Positions 1 to 5,393 of a DNA stretch of 9,071 bases are shown one piece after another. Numbering within the stretch: position 1 is the first letter of the stretch; the number at the start of each line of letters is the position of its first letter. The position numbers and the translations under genes were made by a program. The notes under the pieces were generated by a model, which worked only from the letters and a program-made list of their open reading frames with translations, was not told the DNA's origin and made no database searches. Source of the stretch: Nevskiaceae bacterium (lineage in GTDB: Bacteria > Pseudomonadota > Gammaproteobacteria > Steroidobacterales > Steroidobacteraceae); contig JAITMN010000278.1 of NCBI GenBank assembly GCA_031277355.1, forward strand, positions 1 to 9,071, written 5' to 3'.

Positions 1-1625
1 CGCCGCGCGCTCGCCGGACCCGGTTCCACCGAGTTCGTATCGCCGACGAATTTCAGTTCGCTGTCGAGGTCGAGCCACCAATACGTGGCGGTGAAGCTGA
101 AACTGCCTTTTTGCCAGCGCGCGCCGATCTCCTTGCCTTCGGCCGGCATCAGGCCAGGCACGCGCGGATCGCTGGCCGCAATGCCGCGCGCATCGTTGGA
201 GTGAAAGCCGCGTCCCCAGTTCGCATACAGTTCCACCTGCGGAGATATCGTCCACGCGGCCCCGGCCTTGGGCGAGAACTGATTGTCGCTGGCGCTGCCG
301 CCCTGAAACTGCGGGTCGAGCGCGCGCACATCAAACCAGTATTGATCGGCACGCAGACCGGCGAACAAACGCACGCGCTCGGCCAGCGTCCACTGCGCTT
401 CGGTGTACGCAGCAATCGAGCCTTCGCGGATCGCATGCGTGGAAACGTACTCGATGAACTGCGCCTGATCGGTGTGATCAACGCCCACGCGCGGGATGTC
501 GTCGTAACGGCCTTCGCTGCCCAACGTCCAGTGCAGCGCTTCGCTGTTCACCAGATCGCCCTGCACGCGATAGCCGTAGGTGAGGCGTCGATCACGCTGG
601 CGAATCTGGAAATCGTAGGTGGGATTGGAATACATGTTCCAGTCGTAATACTGCACATAGGCATTGGCCTGCCAGCGCTCGGCGTCGATGCCGCCGGCCA
701 GAATCTGGCGACTGGTCATGCCGGTGGCGGTGGGGTCCATCGAGCAGAACACATTGGCGCAGATCGATGTGCCGATGGCCCGCTCGGGGCTTTGCTCCGT
801 GGGATTCCAGGTGGCGTGATAGATCGACAGGCTCGCCCACGCGCGGCCGATGCTGGTCTGCGTGTGCAGCTTTGCGTAGCCGGCGTAGTGGCGCAAATCT
901 TCCGGGCGCTCCCACGGACCGTCGTAGCTCTGGAACTGGCCGACCAGCAGCAGCGCGCCATCGTTGCCGAAGTCGCTGCCCCAGCCGGCGGCGATGCGAC
1001 GCCAGTCGTAACTGCCGGCTTCGGCAACGGTGAGAAAGGGCTGCTCCAGCCGGTCGATGGTTGACATCACCGCCGCGCCGGCCAGTGAGAAGTCGCCGCT
1101 GTCGGCGCGATACGGGCCCTTGCGAAAGTCGATGCGCGAAATCACTTCGGGGATCAGGCCATTCACATCCAGATAGCCCTGACCGTGCCCGTGACTGCGC
1201 AGGTTCCACGGCACACCATCCACGACGGTTGAAAAATCCGTGCCGTGATCCAGGTTGAAGCCGCGCAGAAAATACTGATTGGCCTTGCCGGTGCCGGAGT
1301 GCTGGGCGGCGATCAATCCCGGCACGGCTTCCAGCAGTTCGGCCACGCGCAGCAGCGGGCGCACGGACAGGTCCGCGCCGCCCACAACGCCTTCGCTGGC
1401 GGTGGCGGCCGTGCCGATCAGCCGCTCGGCGCGACCGTAGACGACAATTTCCTCCAGACCGTCGCCATCGTCGGAATCTGCCGGCGCGTCGGCGATCTGG
1501 GGCTGCGCTTCGGCGGCGCGCAGGTTCTGGCTGCTGAGGCTCAGGGGCAGCGCGAGCAACGTCGCCGGCAACAACGCGGGCAGCACAGCGCCGGGGCGCG
1601 GACGAAAGGAAACATTCACTGTCAT
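1..1625 (-). CDS. TonB-dependent outer-membrane receptor, C-terminus beyond window
   Basis: Predicted outer-membrane beta-barrel that imports a ligand using TonB-ExbBD energy. The reading frame is open from the ATG at 1625-1623 to the window edge (about 541 residues), so the last part of the barrel is missing. A signal peptide (residues about 1-40, ending A-E-A before Gln) is followed by a TonB-box-like EIVVYG (about 60-64). The plug (about 75-190) has the family pattern of PGLIAAQHSGTGKANQYFLR, then FNLDHGTDF and the RSHGHGQGY segment (about 144-151). Barrel-like alternating strands with paired Trp/Tyr follow, including LFAGLRAD and NWGRGFHSNDARG. A strong GGAGGT ribosome-binding site at 1637-1632, six bases before the ATG, fixes the start. 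The gene diverges from a secreted hydrolase and lies near a PQQ dehydrogenase. The ligand is unknown; metal-chelate uptake is only a guess from context. The TonB-receptor class is certain, the substrate is not. Confidence 0.93.
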   Translation of the reverse strand, partial: MTVNVSFRPRPGAVLPALLPATLLALPLSLSSQNLRAAEAQPQIADAPADSDDGDGLEEIVVYGRAERLIGTAATASEGVVGGADLSVRPLLRVAELLEAVPGLIAAQHSGTGKANQYFLRGFNLDHGTDFSTVVDGVPWNLRSHGHGQGYLDVNGLIPEVISRIDFRKGPYRADSGDFSLAGAAVMSTIDRLEQPFLTVAEAGSYDWRRIAAGWGSDFGNDGALLLVGQFQSYDGPWERPEDLRHYAGYAKLHTQTSIGRAWASLSIYHATWNPTEQSPERAIGTSICANVFCSMDPTATGMTSRQILAGGIDAERWQANAYVQYYDWNMYSNPTYDFQIRQRDRRLTYGYRVQGDLVNSEALHWTLGSEGRYDDIPRVGVDHTDQAQFIEYVSTHAIREGSIAAYTEAQWTLAERVRLFAGLRADQYWFDVRALDPQFQGGSASDNQFSPKAGAAWTISPQVELYANWGRGFHSNDARGIAASDPRVPGLMPAEGKEIGARWQKGSFSFTATYWWLDLDSELKFVGDTNSVEPGPASAR

Positions 1626-1631
1626 GACAAG

Positions 1632-1637
1632 ACCTCC
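1632..1637 (-). promoter_or_regulatory. Ribosome-binding site of the TonB receptor
   Basis: GGAGGT on the minus strand, six bases before the receptor ATG. It is the best Shine-Dalgarno match in the window and supports the chosen start. Confidence 0.75.
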
Positions 1638-1658
1638 ACCATCAGCCGGGAACTCAAC

Positions 1659-1682
1659 GCAGCGCCGTAGTAAAGTCGCTGC
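1659..1682 (-). promoter_or_regulatory. Small hairpin in the receptor leader
   Basis: GCAGCG (1659-1664) and CGCTGC (1677-1682) form a 6-bp perfect stem with a 12-base loop, about 35 bases upstream of the receptor start codon and so probably inside its leader RNA. It does not resemble a riboswitch that I recognise and a stem this short could be chance in GC-rich DNA. Confidence 0.25.
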
Positions 1683-1698
1683 ACGCGGAAAAATCGCG

Positions 1699-1723
1699 TT
1701 AAGAACGGTTCCGAACGGTTAAG
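1699..1723. promoter_or_regulatory. Symmetric 5-bp block repeat, putative operator
   Basis: Within the divergent intergenic region, five consecutive 5-bp blocks occur in the order A-B-C-B-A, with A = TTAAG, B = AACGG and C = TTCCG. This gives a perfect 8-bp direct repeat GAACGGTT (1703-1710 and 1713-1720) spaced exactly one helical turn apart, and overlapping near-palindromes GAAC-N-GTTC (1703-1711) and GTTC-N-GAAC (1708-1716). The spacing and its place between two divergent genes suggest a binding site for a dimeric or cooperatively bound regulator of the receptor, the hydrolase or both. The repeat is seen directly; the regulatory role is inferred. No regulator gene is present in the window. 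Confidence 0.5.
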
Positions 1724-1761
1724 CAACGTCCACACCGCATCTGTTGCAGCGAGGTTCAGTG

Positions 1762-2709
1762 ATGAAACCGATTCATCTGTTGCGTGCATCCCTGCATGTC
1801 CTGATTGCCGTATTTTCCGTTGGCGCGCTGGCCGCACAGAGCGCAGCGCCGCCGCCCGATCCCATCGTGAAAGAAGGTGTTACCCGCAAGATCGGCGAAC
1901 ACACCTACGTTATCATGGACGACAACGTGCCGCTGGTTCCCAATGTGGGCATCATCGTCGGCTCGAACGCCACGCTGGTCATCGACCCGGGGCTGGGCCG
2001 TCGCAGCGGCGAGGCGGTGCTGCGCGAGGTGGCCAAAGTCAGCCGCAATGCGCAAGTTTATCTTGCCACCACACATTTTCATCCCGAGCACACCACCGGC
2101 TACATCGCGTTTCCCGCGTCGGCGAAATATGTGAACTCCAAGGTGCAGGAGGCCGAGTGGGTCGCCAACGGCATGACGATGACGCAGATGTTTGCGCGCC
2201 GGTCGCCGGCCACCGCCGAGATACTGAAAGACGCCACGGGCCGCCCGGCCGACATCACCTTCGACCGCGACTACACGCTCGACCTGGGCGGCGTCACGGT
2301 GCGGATGCTGGCGGTGGGCCCAACGCATACCAAGGGCGACATCGGCATCTTCATCGAACAGGACCGCGTGCTGTTTTCCGGCGACGTGGTGATGAGTCAG
2401 TCCTTTCTCGCCGCCGGGGCCGATGCGAGCATGCGCGCGTGGATGGCCGCCTTCGACGCCTTCGATGCGTGGAAGCCCATCATCGTGATTCCGGCGCACG
2501 GCGGTTCCGGCGACGGCACGCTGATCCCCGCCAATCGCGAGGTGATGGCCGAAATTCGCGCCAGCGCCCAGCGCTTGAAGCAGCAGGGGCAGGGGGTCGA
2601 AGCGGTGATGAAGACGGTGACCGATGAGATGACCGCCAGGCACCCCGGCTGGCCGCGCGCCAACGGCATCGGCAATGCGGCGCGGGGGGCGTTCAACGAA
2701 GCGCCGTGA
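1762..2709 (+). CDS. Secreted metallo-beta-lactamase-fold hydrolase with HxHxEH motif
   Basis: A 315-residue exported metallohydrolase of the metallo-beta-lactamase superfamily. The ATG at 1762 is preferred over an in-frame TTG at 1744 because GAGG (1752-1755) lies six bases before it and the signal peptide then begins properly (MKPIHLL, hydrophobic core, cleavage likely after ALA at residue 24). The metal-binding motif at 105-110 reads H-F-H-P-E-H, so the usual Asp of HxHxDH is replaced by Glu109. The remaining ligands look intact: His189 (GPTHTKGD), Asp208 (FSGDVV) and His246 (IPAHGG). The early strand TLVIDPG (71-77) is typical of the fold. It probably acts in the periplasm. The PQQ dehydrogenase starts 124 bp downstream on the same strand, so a role connected with that enzyme, as for the quinoprotein-relay metallohydrolases found beside such dehydrogenases, is plausible. 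Substrate unknown; a beta-lactamase activity is not supported by context. Confidence 0.92.
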   Translation: MKPIHLLRASLHVLIAVFSVGALAAQSAAPPPDPIVKEGVTRKIGEHTYVIMDDNVPLVPNVGIIVGSNATLVIDPGLGRRSGEAVLREVAKVSRNAQVYLATTHFHPEHTTGYIAFPASAKYVNSKVQEAEWVANGMTMTQMFARRSPATAEILKDATGRPADITFDRDYTLDLGGVTVRMLAVGPTHTKGDIGIFIEQDRVLFSGDVVMSQSFLAAGADASMRAWMAAFDAFDAWKPIIVIPAHGGSGDGTLIPANREVMAEIRASAQRLKQQGQGVEAVMKTVTDEMTARHPGWPRANGIGNAARGAFNEAP

Positions 2710-2731
2710 AGGCAAACCTGCGCGCAGAGGA

Positions 2732-2788
2732 GGGGCGCTGCAAAGATCCATTTGTCGGCCAAACCCGTGGAAGGTACGCTAGCGCCCC
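2732..2788. repeat. Inverted repeat flanking the candidate dehydrogenase promoter
   Basis: GGGGCGCT (2732-2739) and AGCGCCCC (2781-2788) are perfect 8-bp inverted arms separated by 41 bases. They bracket the -35/-10 candidate of the PQQ dehydrogenase. With such a long loop and GC-rich arms, chance is a real possibility. Confidence 0.25.
2752..2780 (+). promoter_or_regulatory. Candidate sigma-70 promoter of the PQQ dehydrogenase
   Basis: TTGTCG (2752-2757) and TACGCT (2775-2780) are separated by 17 bp and lie about 54 bp before the dehydrogenase ATG. The -35 matches consensus at four of six positions and the -10 at three of six, so this is a weak prediction by eye. If real, the dehydrogenase can be transcribed independently of the upstream hydrolase. 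Confidence 0.3.
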
Positions 2789-2833
2789 CGTTTCCAATCC
2801 GCGCGCCGCGCTTATTTTCTTGAGGACAGTTCA

Positions 2834-5005
2834 ATGCGTCGAATCCTGTTCGGTCTGATCATCGCGGCGGTTGTGACCGCCTGTTCGCAATCCGGTTCGA
2901 ACACCACCGGGGCCACTGGCGCTTCCGGCGCTGCGGCGATGCCGGTCAAACACGATCCCAACGATGCCGAATGGACCGAGCATGGCGGCGGCACCGACGA
3001 GCAGCGCTACAGCGCGCTCACGCAGGTGAACGCCGACAACGTCGGTCAATTGGGCCTGGCGTGGTTCGCCGAGATTGCCGAGCGCGGCGGCTACCAGAGC
3101 ACGCCGCTGATCATCGACGGCATGCTCTACATGACCGCACCGTGGAGCAGCCTCTACGCCTTCGACGCGCAGACCGGCAAGCAGCTCTGGAAGGTCGATC
3201 CGCAGGCCCCGCGTGAAATCGCCGCCACGTCGATCTGCTGCAATATCTCCAATCGCGGCGCGGCCTATGCCGACGGCAAAATCATCTGGGGCACCATCGA
3301 TGGCCGTTTGATGGCGGTGGATGCGAAGACCGGCGCACAGGTTTGGGAAACGCGCATCGCTGATCCGGCGCAGCAATACTCGATCACCGGCGCGCCGCGC
3401 ATCGGCGATGGTCTGGTGTACATCGGCATCGGCGGCGCGGAGTTCTACACGCGCGGCTTCATCGTTGCGCATGACGTGAAAACCGGCAAAGAGGTGTGGA
3501 AGTTCTACACCGTGCCCGGCGATCCGGCCAAGGGTCCGGATGGCGCAGCCTCCGACGACGTGATGGCGATGGCCGCCAAGACCTGGAATGGCAAGTGGTG
3601 GGAGAAGGGCGGCGGCGGCAGCACCTGGGACGGCATCGTCTACGACCCGCAGTCCAGCACCGTGATCTTCGGCACCGGCAACGGCCTGCCGTGGCCGGCG
3701 GCGCTGCGCTCACCCGGCGGCGGCGACAATCTCTTCACCGCTTCCATCGTTGCGGTGGACGCCAAGACCGGCAAGTACAAGTGGCACTACCAGGCCACCC
3801 CGATGGACAGCTTCGACTTCGACAACACCTCTCCGCTCACGCTCGCGGACATCACCATCGACGGCCAACCCAAGCGCGTGGTGATGCAGGCCCCGAAGAA
3901 TGGCGTGTTCTACGTGATCGAAGCGGCCACCGGCAAGGTGCAGTCGGCCGATCCGTATGTGCCGGAAATCAACTGGGCCACGGGTTTCGACAAGGCCAAC
4001 AACTTCAAGCCCATCCTCAATCCGGCGGCCGACTACGGCAAAACCGGCAAGGGCTTCTATGTGCTGCCTTCGCAGGCCCATGTGTGGCACTCGCAGTCCT
4101 ACAACCCGCAGACCGGCCTGATCTATGTGCCGATGCGTCGCGGCGTAGGCTCGTTCTTCGCCGAAGAGGGCGGTCGCATCCTGGGTAACCAGATGGTTGA
4201 TGTGTCCATGGGCAAGCCGCCAGTGGGCCAGACGCGCCCTGAGGTGAAGAACCCCGGCGCGTTCCTGATTGCCTGGGACCCGGTGGCCCGCAAGATCGTC
4301 TGGGAGCAGAGCGAAGGCAGCGGCAGCGCCGGCACGCTCACCACCGCCGGCAATCTGGTGTTCCAGGGTGCGCCGGGGCAGAAGGTGGCGGCTTTCCGCG
4401 CCGACTCCGGCGACAAGGTCTGGGAAGCCTCAACGCAGGGCAATGTGGTGCCCGGCCCGGTCACCTACACGATCAACGGCGACCAATACATCGCGGTGAT
4501 TTCATCGGCCAGCACCGGCTTTGCCGCCGCCGCCGGCAAGAATCGCCTGCTGGTGTACAAGCTCAATGGCACGGCCCAATTGCCGCCGGCCGCGCCGCCG
4601 GTGGAACTGGTGCTGAACCCGCCCGCCGACTTCGGCGACGAAGCCACCCGCACGCGCGGCGAAGACCTCTACCAGCGCAATTGCACCGGCTGTCACGAAG
4701 GCGGACGCATGTTCAGCGGCTTCCCCGACCTGAACTACACGGTGGCGCTGAACGATCCGGGCCTGTTCAAGGGCATCGTCGTGGATGGCGCGCTGGCGGA
4801 AAACGGCATGATCTCGTTCAAGAACGCGCTGAATGAGCAGGACGCCGAAGCGATCCGCTCCTTCCTCACCGCGCGGGCGAACGAACTGAAGCGCAATCCG
4901 CCCCGGCAGGGTGGACGCGGCGGTGCGGCGGCGGCTCCCGCGCCAGCAGCGGCTCCGGCAGCGCCAGCCACTGCTCCGGCTGCTGCGCCGGCCGCTCACC
5001 AGTAG
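2834..5005 (+). CDS. PQQ- and haem c-containing alcohol dehydrogenase lipoprotein (type II quinohaemoprotein), probable lanthanide type
   Basis: A 723-residue periplasmic oxidoreductase that oxidises alcohols (or aldehydes) with PQQ and passes electrons to its own haem c. Residues 14-17 (VTAC) form a lipobox; Ser at +2 suggests outer-membrane anchoring. The eight-bladed propeller (about 45-577) keeps the vicinal disulfide Cys135-Cys136 (CCNISNRG), Glu203 (GGAE), Trp265 (GGGGSTWDG), Asn283 (GTGNG) and the catalytic Asp328. At 325-330 the sequence is DSFDFD: Asp330 sits where calcium type II enzymes usually have Thr (DNWDYT) and matches the extra Asp of lanthanide enzymes such as XoxF and ExaF. 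Repeated blade motifs such as DAKTGKYKW recur. The cytochrome domain (about 605-685) has CTGCH at 617-621 and a likely axial Met659. A Gly/Ala/Pro-rich tail (about 691-723) ends the protein. GAGGA at 2822-2826, seven bases upstream, supports the ATG. The substrate is not predictable from the sequence. Confidence 0.95.
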   Translation: MRRILFGLIIAAVVTACSQSGSNTTGATGASGAAAMPVKHDPNDAEWTEHGGGTDEQRYSALTQVNADNVGQLGLAWFAEIAERGGYQSTPLIIDGMLYMTAPWSSLYAFDAQTGKQLWKVDPQAPREIAATSICCNISNRGAAYADGKIIWGTIDGRLMAVDAKTGAQVWETRIADPAQQYSITGAPRIGDGLVYIGIGGAEFYTRGFIVAHDVKTGKEVWKFYTVPGDPAKGPDGAASDDVMAMAAKTWNGKWWEKGGGGSTWDGIVYDPQSSTVIFGTGNGLPWPAALRSPGGGDNLFTASIVAVDAKTGKYKWHYQATPMDSFDFDNTSPLTLADITIDGQPKRVVMQAPKNGVFYVIEAATGKVQSADPYVPEINWATGFDKANNFKPILNPAADYGKTGKGFYVLPSQAHVWHSQSYNPQTGLIYVPMRRGVGSFFAEEGGRILGNQMVDVSMGKPPVGQTRPEVKNPGAFLIAWDPVARKIVWEQSEGSGSAGTLTTAGNLVFQGAPGQKVAAFRADSGDKVWEASTQGNVVPGPVTYTINGDQYIAVISSASTGFAAAAGKNRLLVYKLNGTAQLPPAAPPVELVLNPPADFGDEATRTRGEDLYQRNCTGCHEGGRMFSGFPDLNYTVALNDPGLFKGIVVDGALAENGMISFKNALNEQDAEAIRSFLTARANELKRNPPRQGGRGGAAAAPAPAAAPAAPATAPAAAPAAHQ

Positions 5006-5015
5006 ATGAAGTCAC

Positions 5016-5044
5016 GCCCCGCGCTTGGAACAGCGCGGGGCTTT
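5016..5044 (+). terminator. Intrinsic terminator of the PQQ dehydrogenase
   Basis: GCCCCGCGCT (5016-5025) and AGCGCGGGGC (5032-5041) form a 10-bp perfect stem with a 6-base loop, followed by TTTC, 10 bases after the dehydrogenase stop codon. The U-tract is short. It lies in the 47-bp gap between convergent genes and has a T tract only on the dehydrogenase side, so it mainly serves that gene. Confidence 0.8.
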
Positions 5045-5052
5045 CGATTCGA

Positions 5053-5349
5053 CTAATCCGGCAACACGATCCCCGGCAGCGGTTCTCGCGGCCGGTACAG
5101 CACCGCCACATGCCCGATGCGCGTCACCATCGCGCTATCGGTCTGCTCGGCCAGCAGCGCGAGCGCCGCGTCGCGCGCTTGCCGGTCCAGTCCCGGCAAT
5201 CGCACCTTGATCAATTCATGGTCGTGCAGTGCGCGCTGTGTTTCGGCAACGACGCCGGGAGTAACCCCGGCGCCGCCAACCAGAATCACCGGCCTGAGCG
5301 GATGCGCCAACTGCTTGAGGCGGCGGCGCTGTTTTTCGGTAAGTTGCAT
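5053..5349 (-). CDS. yhbY: Ribosome assembly RNA-binding protein YhbY (CRS1-YhbY domain)
   Basis: A 98-residue single-domain CRS1-YhbY (CRM) protein, cytoplasmic, known in E. coli to associate with pre-50S ribosomal particles. The start MQLTEKQRRRLKQLAHPLRP aligns with the E. coli protein (MNLSTKQ...LKGLAHPLKP). The GxxG-type RNA-binding loop is GGAG (25-28), and HELIKVR (44-50) and VLYRP (83-87) are the expected conserved segments. The length is almost the same as the usual 97 residues. An in-frame ATG eight codons upstream (5373-5371) is possible but adds residues not seen in the family. Neither ATG has a good Shine-Dalgarno sequence, and both lie in the arms of a perfect hairpin. A secreted hydrolase gene ends 44 bases upstream on the same strand, so read-through from it is possible. 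Confidence 0.94.
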   Translation of the reverse strand: MQLTEKQRRRLKQLAHPLRPVILVGGAGVTPGVVAETQRALHDHELIKVRLPGLDRQARDAALALLAEQTDSAMVTRIGHVAVLYRPREPLPGIVLPD

Positions 5350-5374
5350 GAGCCGCGCATTGTAGCGGCTCATG
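5347..5374 (-). promoter_or_regulatory. Perfect hairpin covering the yhbY start codon
   Basis: CATGAGCCGC (5347-5356) and GCGGCTCATG (5365-5374) are perfect 10-bp inverted arms around an 8-base loop. On the minus strand the yhbY start codon lies in the 3' arm and the alternative upstream ATG in the 5' arm, so folding of the transcript would hide both. There is no T tract after it, so it is unlikely to be a terminator for the upstream gene. A translational control role is inferred. The loop reads TACAATGC on the minus strand, and its TACAAT could alternatively be a -10 element (five of six matches) nine bases from the ATG, which would give a nearly leaderless message. Confidence 0.5.
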
Positions 5375-5393
5375 CCCGCTCACAAGTGCCTGT

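Noticed and set aside
111..1064. Long plus-strand open frame opposite the TonB receptor
   Set aside because: The minus-strand frame encodes recognisable TonB-receptor plug and barrel motifs without interruption; the opposite frame is a product of high GC and has no recognisable domain.
1744..1761. TTG at 1744 as start of the first hydrolase
   Set aside because: The ATG at 1762 has GAGG six bases upstream and gives a normal signal peptide; the TTG would put six extra residues before it.
1626..1761. Cobalamin or other riboswitch upstream of the TonB receptor
   Set aside because: Only about 136 bases are available and no conserved riboswitch core was recognised.
1756..2751. 331-codon minus-strand open frame opposite the first hydrolase
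   Set aside because: It is His/Arg/Gly-rich with no motif and mirrors a clearly coding metallohydrolase gene with signal peptide and metal ligands.
4904..5002. GC-rich repeated Ala/Pro codons as a tandem DNA repeat or minisatellite
   Set aside because: The unit is irregular and is explained as a low-complexity protein tail in frame with the dehydrogenase.
5350..5373. ATG at 5373 as the yhbY start
   Set aside because: It adds eight residues absent from the family; the ATG at 5349 aligns with the E. coli start. It cannot be fully excluded.
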